Source: Amycolatopsis circi
GTDB taxonomy: Bacteria > Actinomycetota > Actinomycetes > Mycobacteriales > Pseudonocardiaceae
DNA length: 64,000 nucleotides
NCBI RefSeq assembly: GCF_003385235.1
Contig: NZ_PQIA01000023.1
Coordinates: 124,001-188,000, forward strand
Direction of reading: 5' to 3'
The position numbers and the translations under genes were made by a program. Positions within the stretch are counted from its first letter, which is position 1, and each line of letters starts with the position of its first letter. The notes under the pieces are model-generated. The model saw only the letters and a list, made by a program, of their open reading frames with translations, made no database searches and was not told the DNA's origin. Below are positions 25,330 through 33,746 of this stretch, piece by piece.

Positions 25330-26850
25330 GTGCCTCGAAAAACCCCGAGAATCCTAGTTCTCTCCGCCACTCTGCTCACCGGCGGCGTGCTCACCGCGAT
25401 CCCGGCGCACGCGGTTTCCGGCGGCACCACCGTGCCCGCCGGAACGTCCGGTTACCTCGCGCGCATCGCCACTCCCACGAAGGCGTGCTCGGCCGCGCTG
25501 ATCGATCCGTCCTGGGTCCTCACCTCAGCGAGCTGCCTGACCGCTGAAGCGAACGGGGCTCCGACGGAGAACGCGACTGTCAGCGTCGGCGCGGTCGATG
25601 TCGGCACCGGAGCCGGGACGAGGGCCAAGGTCGTCAAGGTGATCGGCCGCAGCGACCGCGACGTCGCGCTGGCCAAGCTCGACAAGCCGGCCGCCGGGAT
25701 CACGCCGGTCGCGCTGGCCACCACCGCTCCGACGAGCGGGGAGACGCTCCAGCTGGCCGGATTCGGCCGCACCGCGACCGAATGGGTGCCCGCCCGGCCG
25801 TCCACCGCGTCGTTCGCGGTCTCCGCAGTGAATGCCACTGAGGTATCGGTGACCTCCGCGAGCGGTTCGGACACCTGCCTCGGCGACGCCGGCGGCCCGG
25901 CTCTGCGCACCGTGGGCGACAAGGTCGAGGTCGTCGCGGTCAACAGCCGGTCCTGGCAGCACGGTTGCCTCGCGGTGACCGAAACGCGCGAAGGCAGCAC
26001 CGAAGCCCGAGTAGACGACCTCGCCGACTGGGTCCGGCAGAACACCGTCCCGGCCCCGGTGAGCTGCCCGAACGGCGCGACCGTGTGGGACGCCCGGTCC
26101 GACGGCTCGATGTGGCGCTACGTGCACCGCGATCCGGCGAACGGCACCGTCTCCTGGGCCGAGCCGACCGGGGCGGTCGGAACCGGGTGGACCGGACGTC
26201 AGGTCGCCGGCAAGGACGGGGTCGTCTGGGACGTCCACCGCAACCTCGGCGCGGGCGACAGCGTCCCCAGCGGCGTGCTCCGGCGCTGGACGTGGAGCGC
26301 GGCCAACGGCTGGGGCGGCGGCAACGGGGTCGGCGGCGGCTGGGAGAAGTTCCTCACTCCGGAGTTCCAGAACCGCGTCACCGTCGACCAGGCCGGACGC
26401 ATCATCACCGTCGACCAGCAGGGCCAGCTGAAGGTGTACCTCTGGAACGACGCCACCAGCACGTGGGTCAACGGAAACGGCCAGGTCATCGACACCGGCT
26501 GGGGAAAGTTCGACTCCATCACCGCGGCCGGCGACGGAGTCCTCTATGCCCGTACCCCGGCTGGCAACCTGTACCGCTTCGTCTACGACTTCGGCGCCGG
26601 AAAGTGGACCCAGCGCGACAAGTCCGCCGGCGTGGGCTGGAACATGTTCACCGAGATCTTCTCGCCGGGAGCCGACATCCTGTACGGCCGCGGCGCGAGC
26701 TTGTCGGGCAATCCGACCCTGCTCTGGTACCGCTATTCGCCCAACACCGACACCTGGTCCGCGAACGGCGCGGGCACTCCCGTCGGATACGGGTGGAACA
26801 CCGACATCCACGTGACCGCGGCACCGGACTCCTGCCGGTTCGCCGACTGA
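25330..26850 (+). CDS. Secreted S1 trypsin-fold pseudoprotease fused to a tachylectin-like beta-propeller
   Basis: 506 residues: signal peptide (ends AHA), S1 protease fold (about 33-240), then five repeated beta-blade units (about 255-500) such as GWGKFDSITAAGDGVLYAR and VGWNMFTEIFSPGADILYG, typical of tachylectin-2 sugar-binding propellers. The protease is predicted inactive. The usual TAAHC reads TSASC (Ser at 68), and GDSGGP reads GDAGGP (Ala at 187), while the Asp (D111 in RDVALAKL) and the cysteines around the Ser site remain. So the fold is kept without catalysis, suggesting a binding or scaffold role on glycans. GTG 25330 has GAAGGAAG upstream. A strong T-tailed terminator follows. 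Confidence 0.85.
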   Translation: MPRKTPRILVLSATLLTGGVLTAIPAHAVSGGTTVPAGTSGYLARIATPTKACSAALIDPSWVLTSASCLTAEANGAPTENATVSVGAVDVGTGAGTRAKVVKVIGRSDRDVALAKLDKPAAGITPVALATTAPTSGETLQLAGFGRTATEWVPARPSTASFAVSAVNATEVSVTSASGSDTCLGDAGGPALRTVGDKVEVVAVNSRSWQHGCLAVTETREGSTEARVDDLADWVRQNTVPAPVSCPNGATVWDARSDGSMWRYVHRDPANGTVSWAEPTGAVGTGWTGRQVAGKDGVVWDVHRNLGAGDSVPSGVLRRWTWSAANGWGGGNGVGGGWEKFLTPEFQNRVTVDQAGRIITVDQQGQLKVYLWNDATSTWVNGNGQVIDTGWGKFDSITAAGDGVLYARTPAGNLYRFVYDFGAGKWTQRDKSAGVGWNMFTEIFSPGADILYGRGASLSGNPTLLWYRYSPNTDTWSANGAGTPVGYGWNTDIHVTAAPDSCRFAD

Positions 26851-26869
26851 GCCCGCTCCGCTGAACCGA

Positions 26870-26896
26870 GGAGGCCGTCCGGACCGGACGGCCTCC
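26870..26896 (+). terminator. Rho-independent terminator of the pseudoprotease operon
   Basis: Thirteen-base arms GGAGGCCGTCCGG (26870-26882) and CCGGACGGCCTCC (26884-26896) are followed by TTCTTTAT, a rare T-rich tail for this GC content. It starts 19 nt after the stop. Confidence 0.85.
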
Positions 26897-26987
26897 TTCT
26901 TTATCGCTTCCGGCGCGCAGGTGAGAAGCCGCGCCCGCGTCGTCGGCCTGCCACGGCGGCTTCCCCCTCCGCCGGATTCCATGAAAA

Positions 26988-27017
26988 AGGAGGCCGCCCG
27001 AATCCGGACGACCTCCT
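26988..27017 (-). terminator. Rho-independent terminator of the lipid/sugar operon
   Basis: On the minus strand a 13-bp stem (27017-27005 with 27000-26988) pairs fully if two G-U pairs are allowed. It is followed by TTTTTC. On the plus strand those two pairs are mismatched, so it is oriented to stop transcription from the gene ending at 27030. Confidence 0.8.
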
Positions 27018-27029
27018 CGTAAAGCGGAA

Positions 27030-28043
27030 TCAGGCAGCGTCCACCGGAACGGGCCGTCGAGCGGCCAGCTTCGCGGCGAGCGCGGCGAAACCGGCCGTGA
27101 GCAGGTCCGCCACCGTGAACATCACCCGGGAGGCGATCGCGAACGCCGTCGCTTGGCCGACCGTCAGCCCGCTCGCCGTGAGGACCGCGACCTGGGCGAC
27201 CTCGCGAACGCCGACGCCGCTGGGGAGGATGAACGCGAAGGTGCCGACCGTCATCGCGACGGCCATCGCGCCCACGCACAAGATCAGGCCGCTGAACCCC
27301 GGGGCGCCGACCGAGTTCGCCAGCAGCCACAGGTGCACGCCCTGCAGCACCCAGGCTCCCATCGACGCGCCGAAGGTCTTGCACACCACGCCCCAGCCGA
27401 GCGGCTCGGCGAGCGGCGGACGGCGCAGGAGCTTCAGCACGAGCGACGTGCCCCAGGTCAGGATGCGCGGGTGCAGCAGCGCGAGCCCGACCGGGATCAG
27501 CACGAACAGCCACATCGCCCTCGGGCTGTTGCTGAACACCGCGGGCGCGGCCAGCAGCGACACGACCAGCGCAGAAACGACGCCCACGCCCAGCTGGATC
27601 AGAGAGCCGGTGAAGATCCGGGCCCTCGCCAAGCCTGCCTTGCGGCCCAGCTCCATCTGCAGCAGGTACGCCCACACCGAACCGGGCACGTACTTGCCGA
27701 GCGAGCCGACCAGGCAGATCTGCGCGCCGCGGGCGTAGCCGATCGGCTTGCCGAGGTGATCGACCAGGACCTGCCAGCCCCAGGTCGACACGAGGATCGA
27801 CACGATCAGCGCCACCAGGCTCAGCGCCGACGACTGCCAGGCGACGTCGGACAGCGTGTGCCAGAACTCGTCCCAGTTGGACGCCAGGCTCTTCGCCGCG
27901 AAGCCGATCACCAAGAGGATGGCGACCCACCGCACGACGTCGAGCACTCGCGCCTTGGTGGACTTGCGGGCTTTTCCGGTGGTCGCGGTGTCCTCAGTGG
28001 ACGGGGTGTCGTCCCCCGGCGTCTCCGTACGAACGGTCGTCAC
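27030..28043 (-). CDS. Flippase-like membrane protein (LPG synthase TM / AglD-type family)
   Basis: 337 residues, about eight hydrophobic helices after a polar Thr/Asp-rich N-terminus. The family pattern is visible: WGWQVLVDHLG, then GSLGKYVPGSVWAYLLQMELGR, and the late PSGVGVREVAQVAVL motif of the UPF0104/lysylphosphatidylglycerol-synthase membrane domain. Members without the soluble synthase domain are often linked with lipid or polyprenyl-sugar transport. It is the last gene of the seven-gene operon with LpxA-like, ACP, FabG-like, ligase, LuxE and LuxC proteins, so it may translocate their lipid product (inference). Confidence 0.8.
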   Translation of the reverse strand: MTTVRTETPGDDTPSTEDTATTGKARKSTKARVLDVVRWVAILLVIGFAAKSLASNWDEFWHTLSDVAWQSSALSLVALIVSILVSTWGWQVLVDHLGKPIGYARGAQICLVGSLGKYVPGSVWAYLLQMELGRKAGLARARIFTGSLIQLGVGVVSALVVSLLAAPAVFSNSPRAMWLFVLIPVGLALLHPRILTWGTSLVLKLLRRPPLAEPLGWGVVCKTFGASMGAWVLQGVHLWLLANSVGAPGFSGLILCVGAMAVAMTVGTFAFILPSGVGVREVAQVAVLTASGLTVGQATAFAIASRVMFTVADLLTAGFAALAAKLAARRPVPVDAA

Positions 28044-28057
28044 TGCCTCTCAGCTCC

Positions 28058-29302
28058 TCAGGCCTGTACCGTGACCAGGCGGCTGAACTCGGACAGCAGA
28101 TCGTAGCCGTCCCAGACCCCGGCGAACGTGAGGGCCGAGCCGAAGGGCACGACCCGGTCCACCCCGCGTCCGGCGAGCGCCGTCACGAATCCGGTCAGTT
28201 CCTCGCGGGTGAACCCGAACTGGCTCACCGTCTGGTCTTTGCGCTGCACGATCGGCACCAGCTCGTCCAGCGACGCCACCGAGGCGTTCGCGAACGTGCC
28301 CGCGCCCAGCCATTCGCGCGGCATCACCGTGGCGTCGGCCAGCTCGAGCGTCGCCAGCGCGTTGCCGTCGAAGCGGATCGACGACACGAGCCCGTCGACC
28401 GCCGCGCCGTACGCCGACACCCGCTTCTGCACGGCCATCGCCGGCTCGGTGACGTGCTGCTTCGCTGTCAGCACCTGGGCGAGCAGCTCGCGGAACTCAT
28501 GTCCGGCGGCTTGCGCGCCCGACGCGTCGCCGACCCAGAACACCGCGCGCGGCGACGAGCAGGCGGCCTGGTCGAACCAGTACGAGTCGTTGTAGAAGCC
28601 CTCGGCGGCAGCCTTGCGCTCCTCCGGGGCGGCCTCCTGCCAGCCGCGCACCGACGCGATCGCGAACGACGAGCGGTCCGGGAACGTGAGGTCGCGGGCG
28701 TGCGGGGCCAGCGGGTACTTCCGCAGCGCGGCCACCGAACTGTCGCCGCCCCAGATCACCCGCAGGTCCGCGGCCAGCGACAACGCGCCGCTGACCTCGT
28801 CGCTGCGGTCATAGGTGACCATGCGCTGGGTGGCCCGGATGGCGGCCGCGGTTTCCGGCGACACGTCTTCCATCGCCGCGTTCAGCGCCTCCAGCACCGC
28901 CTCGGCGGCGCCGGCCGAGCGCGAAGACACGCGCACGACGTTGCTGTTGCCCGCCAACGCGGACAGCGCCCAGGAGTACACGAAAATGGTGTCCACGTTG
29001 GCCGGCGGCACGTGGAAAACCAGGCCGCGCGGGAACCGCAGCGAATCGCCGCTGGTTTCCAAAGTGGACAGTGATTTCGCCAGTTCCCCCTTGCGCAGGA
29101 AGAAACCCAGCGACGCCAGCTCCGGGAAGCGCCGCGCCAGCGCGGGCGCGAGCAGCTTGCGCGCGAACTTGGTGACGAACTCGACCACCCGCGGGTCGCC
29201 GACTGTCAACCGGCCGCCGGACGGCTCCTCGCGCAGCTCGTCCAGCAACGCACCGGCCGAAACCGGGTCACCGAGCGGAAAACGCTGTTCCAAGGCACTC
29301 AC
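28058..29302 (-). CDS. LuxC-type acyl-CoA/acyl-protein reductase
   Basis: NADPH-dependent reductase that converts a fatty acyl group, received as a thioester from LuxE or CoA, into the aldehyde. 414 residues, shorter than Vibrio LuxC (about 480). The nucleotide-site block HVPPANVDTIFVYSW, LAGNSNVVRVSS and the catalytic cysteine C248 in FDQAACSSPR are all present. GTG 29302 overlaps the luxE-like stop by 4 nt; reading farther upstream only extends into the luxE-like gene in another frame. No luciferase genes are nearby, so the aldehyde must serve envelope or secondary metabolism. Confidence 0.88.
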   Translation of the reverse strand: MSALEQRFPLGDPVSAGALLDELREEPSGGRLTVGDPRVVEFVTKFARKLLAPALARRFPELASLGFFLRKGELAKSLSTLETSGDSLRFPRGLVFHVPPANVDTIFVYSWALSALAGNSNVVRVSSRSAGAAEAVLEALNAAMEDVSPETAAAIRATQRMVTYDRSDEVSGALSLAADLRVIWGGDSSVAALRKYPLAPHARDLTFPDRSSFAIASVRGWQEAAPEERKAAAEGFYNDSYWFDQAACSSPRAVFWVGDASGAQAAGHEFRELLAQVLTAKQHVTEPAMAVQKRVSAYGAAVDGLVSSIRFDGNALATLELADATVMPREWLGAGTFANASVASLDELVPIVQRKDQTVSQFGFTREELTGFVTALAGRGVDRVVPFGSALTFAGVWDGYDLLSEFSRLVTVQA

Positions 29303-30351
29303 GCGGCGGCTCCAGTGAACGTGTCCGAGCACCCGCGGGCCTCGGCCTTCGGCAGCCTGCCGAGCACGGAGAAGTGCTTGCCCGGCCAGTCGCCGTCGTC
29401 GATTCCGTTGCAGACGCCCAGATCTTCGGTGAGCAGCACGTGTCCCGGGTAGGACCGCGGCAGCGTGCTCACTACCTCGATGACGCCCGGCTTGCCGACC
29501 GGCTGCTCTTCCCAGGTCTCCGGGTCGCGGATCACGACGTCGGCGAAATCGGGGCAGTACAAGGAGTTCCCGGACGGACCCTCGAGGAACACGGTGCCGA
29601 TCTGCTCGATCATCCCGTAGTAGTTGTGGATTCGGGTGAGCCCGGTGTCCTCTTTGAACCGGCGGCGGAACTCGCTGTTGTCGACCGCGCGGTCGATCAG
29701 CTTCTTCCAGCCGCCGGAGTGGATGAGGATGCCGTTCGACAGGTCGAGCTTGTGCTCGCGGGCGACCTCGTACAGGTATTGCCACACCATGAAGGTGAAG
29801 CCGAAGATCAGGAACGGCCGGTCGCCGTACTCGGCGAGGAACTTCTTCACTGCCTCGACGTCCGGCTTGTCGTTCTCGTCCAGCACGTAGGTGTGCTTGC
29901 GGCCGAAGTTCGCCATGCCGAGCACCCCGGCGCCGCGCGCGGAGAACGACCGGCGGTTCTTGATGATGCCGATGGTGTCGACCATCAGCATCGGCAGCCG
30001 CTCGCCGCCCAGCACCTCCTGCAGGGTGGCGCCGAGCTGCTTGGTCTGCGCGCCCGCCGCCTCCTTGTCCAGGTAGATCCGCGACGCGCCGGCCCCGGTG
30101 GTGCCCGAGGACGTGAGGGTTTTGAAGACCTCCGCGTCCGGAATGGACTTCAGGTCGTGCGTTTTGAACATGCGCACCGGTAGCCACGGCAGGTCGGCGA
30201 TCGTGCCGAACGACGCGTCCGGCGCGAAACCGAGCGAGGCCAGGATGCGCTCGTACCCGGCGGAGTTCGCCCGGTGGTGCGCGGTCAGCTCCGCCAGCTC
30301 AGGGAGCAGCGCCGCCTCTCGCTCCGCCTGCGAGCGCGTGAACACACTCAT
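29299..30351 (-). CDS. LuxE-type acyl-protein synthetase
   Basis: 350-residue ANL-superfamily enzyme that activates a fatty acid with ATP and holds it on a cysteine before passing it to LuxC. The nucleotide loop is LTSSGTTGAGAS (79-90). YYGMIEQIGTVFLEG matches the conserved adenylate region. Cys341, the tenth residue from the C-terminus in RGCSDTFTG, corresponds to the mobile C-terminal cysteine that carries the acyl group in Photobacterium LuxE. Overlaps with both neighbours (ATGA, GTGA) show tight coupling to the AMP-ligase and LuxC genes. Confidence 0.88.
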   Translation of the reverse strand: MSVFTRSQAEREAALLPELAELTAHHRANSAGYERILASLGFAPDASFGTIADLPWLPVRMFKTHDLKSIPDAEVFKTLTSSGTTGAGASRIYLDKEAAGAQTKQLGATLQEVLGGERLPMLMVDTIGIIKNRRSFSARGAGVLGMANFGRKHTYVLDENDKPDVEAVKKFLAEYGDRPFLIFGFTFMVWQYLYEVAREHKLDLSNGILIHSGGWKKLIDRAVDNSEFRRRFKEDTGLTRIHNYYGMIEQIGTVFLEGPSGNSLYCPDFADVVIRDPETWEEQPVGKPGVIEVVSTLPRSYPGHVLLTEDLGVCNGIDDGDWPGKHFSVLGRLPKAEARGCSDTFTGAAA

Positions 30352-31757
30352 ACCCGTCCTTCCAGCGACCGGTAGTCGATCTTCCCGCTGGCCAGCAGCG
30401 GCACTGTGTCGATCGGACGCACGTCGAACCCGCTGGCGTGCAGGTGCAGCCGCTCCGCCAGCGCCCGCGCCGCGTCCTTGCAGATCGCCTTCGCGCCGTC
30501 GCCCTCGGGCAACTCGGCGAACAGCACGACCTTGTCGCCTGCAGGCACCGCGGCCACCACGTCGATGCCCACCGCGGCCGTGCGCACGGCCTGCTCCAGG
30601 TCGTCCAGGCTGACCCGGTTGCCGAACACCTTGCCGATCCGCTTCAGCCTGCCGGTGATGTACAGGTACCCCTCGTCGTCGAGGTACCCGAGATCCCCGG
30701 TGGCCAGCATTCCGGCGTATTCGTCGCCCGCGGCCAGCCCTGCTTCGTCCTCGGCATAACCCATCATCACGTTGGGTCCACGGTAAAGGACCTCACCGAC
30801 AATTTTGGGATGCGTCGTTTCCTCGCCGTCGTCACGGCGGATGGCGAACGCGCCGCCGGGCAGCGCCGGACCGGCCGAGCCGATCTTGTCCGCGAGCCGC
30901 TCGGCGGGCACCGTCGTCATGCGCGGGGACGCCTCGGTCTGGCCGTACATGACGTACATCCGGCCGCCGACCGCGAGCATCTTGTCGTTGAACTCGGCGA
31001 CCAGTTCGTCCCGCAGTTTTCCCCCCGCCTGGGTGAGGGTCCGCAGGGTCGGGTACTTCGCCGGGTCGAACTTCAGCCGGCGCAGCATTTCGTAGTGATA
31101 GGGCACCCCGGACAGCGAGGTCACGCCGTGTTCCTTCACCGCGTCCCAGAATCCGCGACCAAGCACGCCAGAGGTTTCGATAACCACGGTCGCGCCGCGC
31201 AGAAGATGCGAATTCAGCACCGAAAGGCCGTAGCTGTAGTGCAGCGGCAGACAGGTGGGCGCGACCTCGTCCGCGTCGATCGCCAGCACCTGCGCGATGG
31301 CGTCGGCGTTGGCCAGCAGGCCCTGCCGGGACAGCCGGACGAGCTTCGGGTTGCCGGTGGAACCGCTGGTGGGGAGCAGAACGGCGAGGTCGGGATGCGG
31401 GACGGTGCCGTCGGCCGCCTCGCGCACCCAGTGCCCGTCTTCGGCCCGGTAGCCCTCCGGCGCGTCCGCTTCAGGCGCGGCCAGCACGGCGGCCGGCCGG
31501 AAACGGGTGATCAGGCCTTCGAGCACCTCCGCGTCCAGCGCCGGGTCGATCAGCGCGATCGCCCGTCCCGCTTCGAACGCGCCGAGATACCGCAGCACGC
31601 TGTCGAGGTCCAGCGACATCCGCGCGAACAGCACGCCGGGCGGGAGGTCCGCCAGCGCGGCCGCGGACCGCTTGACCTCCGCCGCGAGCTCGTCGCCCGC
31701 CAGCGTGCGGCCCCCGGCCACGTCGACCAGCCGGGACCCTTCGCCAACCAGATTCAC
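30348..31757 (-). CDS. AMP-dependent acyl ligase
   Basis: 469-residue ANL enzyme that adenylates a carboxylic acid for transfer to CoA or, given the next-door carrier protein, to ACP. Motifs: LLPTSGSTGNPKLV (P-loop-like), MYGQTEASPRM, GDLGYLDDEGYLYITGR, KVFGNRVSLDD and the C-terminal lysine in LASGKIDYRSL. It is shorter than typical acyl-CoA synthetases at the N-terminus. It overlaps luxE by 4 nt and lies 56 bp after the FabG-like gene. Loading fatty acid onto the operon ACP is the favoured role (inference). Confidence 0.86.
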   Translation of the reverse strand: MNLVGEGSRLVDVAGGRTLAGDELAAEVKRSAAALADLPPGVLFARMSLDLDSVLRYLGAFEAGRAIALIDPALDAEVLEGLITRFRPAAVLAAPEADAPEGYRAEDGHWVREAADGTVPHPDLAVLLPTSGSTGNPKLVRLSRQGLLANADAIAQVLAIDADEVAPTCLPLHYSYGLSVLNSHLLRGATVVIETSGVLGRGFWDAVKEHGVTSLSGVPYHYEMLRRLKFDPAKYPTLRTLTQAGGKLRDELVAEFNDKMLAVGGRMYVMYGQTEASPRMTTVPAERLADKIGSAGPALPGGAFAIRRDDGEETTHPKIVGEVLYRGPNVMMGYAEDEAGLAAGDEYAGMLATGDLGYLDDEGYLYITGRLKRIGKVFGNRVSLDDLEQAVRTAAVGIDVVAAVPAGDKVVLFAELPEGDGAKAICKDAARALAERLHLHASGFDVRPIDTVPLLASGKIDYRSLEGRV

Positions 31758-31813
31758 CGAACCTCCTCGTCGTGCTCGTGTGCGTTCACACCGGCTCTAC
31801 CCGGCATGAACAC

Positions 31814-32545
31814 TCACAACACCAAGCCGCCGTCGATGCCGAGGATCTGACCGGTCACGAAGGCCGCCTCGTCGCTCGCCAGGAAGCGGATCGCCTTCGC
31901 GACCTCCTCCGGCTTGCCGAGCCTGCCCAGCGCCGTGTCCTCGATGCGCTCGGCGATGACCTTTTCGCCGAGGTGGGAGGTCATGTCGGTCTCGATCACG
32001 CCGGGCGCGACCGCGTTGACCCGGATGTTGTGCCTGCCCAGTTCCTTGGCCGCGGACCGGGCGATGTTGCCGACGGCGGCCTTGGACGCGGCGTATGCGG
32101 TCTGTCCCGCACTGCCGTTCTCGCCGACGATCGAAGCCAGCAGGACGATCGCGCCGGACTTGCGCCTGCTCATCACGCGCGACGCGGCCTGCACGGTGTT
32201 GATCGTGCCGCCGACGTTCGTCTTGAACATGCGGTCGACCAGGTCTTCGCTGATCATGCCGAGCAGCGCGTCCTCGAGGACACCGGCGTTGGCGACGACG
32301 ATGTCGAGCGCGCCGTGCTCCTTCGCGACGCCGCGCACCAGCGACGAGACCGCCTTCGCGTCGGTGACGTCGAGTGCGAGACCGGCCGCGGCCCCCGCGT
32401 CAGCGGCGACTTCCTTCGCCCGGTCTTCGTCCCGCCCGGTCAGCACGACGGTGGCGCCCGCTTCGACGAGCGCGCGCACGGTGGCCAGCCCGATGCCGCG
32501 CGTCCCGCCCGTGACGAGCGCGACGCGTCCGGTCAGATCAGTCAT
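31814..32545 (-). CDS. FabG-like 3-oxoacyl reductase (SDR)
   Basis: 243-residue SDR. TGGTRGIGLATV cofactor loop, NAGV, serine in LLASIVGENG, YAASKAAVGN catalytic Tyr/Lys and the C-terminal TGQILGIDGGLVL identical in style to FabG. Probably reduces a 3-oxoacyl group bound to the ACP encoded immediately upstream, whose stop it overlaps by 8 nt. This would give a 3-hydroxyacyl-ACP, the type of acyl donor LpxA enzymes use. The substrate assignment is inference from linkage. Confidence 0.87.
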   Translation of the reverse strand: MTDLTGRVALVTGGTRGIGLATVRALVEAGATVVLTGRDEDRAKEVAADAGAAAGLALDVTDAKAVSSLVRGVAKEHGALDIVVANAGVLEDALLGMISEDLVDRMFKTNVGGTINTVQAASRVMSRRKSGAIVLLASIVGENGSAGQTAYAASKAAVGNIARSAAKELGRHNIRVNAVAPGVIETDMTSHLGEKVIAERIEDTALGRLGKPEEVAKAIRFLASDEAAFVTGQILGIDGGLVL

Positions 32546-32810
32546 TCTTCGACACGAGGCCGGCGACCATGTCCACGGCGACCTTGAAGCTCGACATGTC
32601 GATCACCTGGTCGGTGTCGAATTCGATGTCGAAGTCGTCCTCGATCGCGGCGACGAGCGCCATGTGGCCGACCGAGTCCCAAGCGTCGATGTCGCGGTAC
32701 TTGAGGTTCTCGACGTCCACGTCCCCGTCGAGGTCCAGCGCCTCGACGAAGACCTCGCGCAGCTTGGGGGCGACTTCTGGCGTCGCGGCCTGAGCGTCAG
32801 ACACAGTCAT
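32538..32810 (-). CDS. Acyl carrier protein
   Basis: 90-residue acidic carrier protein. The phosphopantetheine serine is S46 in AWDSVGHMALV; note DSV rather than the DSL of fatty-acid ACP, common in dedicated carrier proteins. Helix 1 (PKLREVFVEAL) and helix 3 (SSFKVAVDMVAGLV) are clear. It lies 13 nt after the LpxA-like gene and overlaps the FabG-like gene, so it is the shared acyl carrier of this operon rather than the housekeeping ACP. Confidence 0.92.
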   Translation of the reverse strand: MTVSDAQAATPEVAPKLREVFVEALDLDGDVDVENLKYRDIDAWDSVGHMALVAAIEDDFDIEFDTDQVIDMSSFKVAVDMVAGLVSKND

Positions 32811-32823
32811 CGTTCCTTCGTCT

Positions 32824-33555
32824 TCAATGTTCGTCGCGCGGACGTGCGTCCCACGCCCTCACCAAGGTAGAGAGGTCTTCGGGCAGGCCGTCGTCCGGGA
32901 GGTCGCCTTTGCCCTTGACCCACGGACCGAGTGCCTCTACGGCGGCCTCGTCGAGGCCGCGGCGCGACAGGCCCACCGTATTGACGCCGGTGACCCGGGC
33001 GGGGTTGCCGACCGTGATGGTGAACGCACCCACCTCGCGGCGGACCGCCGAACCCATCCCGACCATCGCGCCGGGGCCGATGCTGCCGCCCTGGTGCACG
33101 ACCGTGCCCATGCCGAGGTTGGCGAACGGCCAGACGTGCGTGTGACCGCCCAGCATGACGTTGCAGGCGAGCGTGACCTGGTCGTCGACCAGCACGTCGT
33201 GCCCGATGTGGCTGCCGCGCAGCACGTAGCAGTCGTCGCCGAGTGTCGTGGCGCGCCAGGTGCCCTGCTGGATGCTGGTGTACTCCCGGATCCGGTTGCG
33301 GCTGCCGATGACGACGCCGTGGCCGTCCTCCGCCGGGTCTCCGGTCGGTGCGCCCTCCCAGGCGACCGGGTGCGGACCGCCCCGGTCCTCGCCCGGAGTG
33401 CCGATGGTCACGTGCGGGCCGATCCAGTTGCCGTCGCCGACGCGGGTCGGGCCCACGATGACCGCATAGGGGCCGATGATGTTGCCTTCGCCCAGCTCCA
33501 CGCCCTCGCCGAGGACTGCCGTGGGGTGGATCCGGTTGGGTGCCGCAGGTGACAC
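32824..33555 (-). CDS. LpxA-type UDP-sugar acyltransferase
   Basis: 243-residue left-handed beta-helix acyltransferase with the full E. coli LpxA plan: IHPTAVLGEGVELGEG, GSRNRIREYTSI, SHIGHDV, LACNVMLGGH and the terminal GVNTVGLSRRGLDEAAV, which parallels LpxA GVNIEGLKRRG. H116 and H119 align with LpxA H122 and catalytic H125. An insertion near 53-80 (rich in Gly/Pro/Asp) and a shorter C-terminal helical part differ. LpxA moves a hydroxyacyl chain from ACP to UDP-GlcNAc; an ACP gene follows directly. Start GTG 33555 precedes the first conserved strand; the upstream reading frame has no homology. Acceptor is likely an amino-sugar nucleotide made by the divergent genes. Confidence 0.85.
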   Translation of the reverse strand: MSPAAPNRIHPTAVLGEGVELGEGNIIGPYAVIVGPTRVGDGNWIGPHVTIGTPGEDRGGPHPVAWEGAPTGDPAEDGHGVVIGSRNRIREYTSIQQGTWRATTLGDDCYVLRGSHIGHDVLVDDQVTLACNVMLGGHTHVWPFANLGMGTVVHQGGSIGPGAMVGMGSAVRREVGAFTITVGNPARVTGVNTVGLSRRGLDEAAVEALGPWVKGKGDLPDDGLPEDLSTLVRAWDARPRDEH

Positions 33556-33746
33556 AGTCGGTGATCCGTTTCGTCGCTTCCGGCCTGGACGGCCTGGGGT
33601 CAAGGGCTGGCTGCGGCGCCCGGTAACGTGTGGCCCGCGTGCATGCAGGGCGGCCGGGCGCAGAACCGGCGGCTTTCCGGCCTCGCGGCCGGAGCGCCTA
33701 GCACTGTACCGGACGCATCGATTTCCCCAGCCGAGAGAGACTGCCG

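Noticed and set aside
28058-30187. Apparent 709-codon fusion upstream of LuxC
   Set aside because: The upstream part overlaps the luxE-like gene in another frame and lacks family motifs; the overlap GTGA at 29299-29302 marks the true LuxC start.
28058-33603. A bioluminescence (lux) operon
   Set aside because: There are LuxC and LuxE homologues but no LuxA/LuxB or LuxD, and the neighbours are sugar and acyl-transfer genes.
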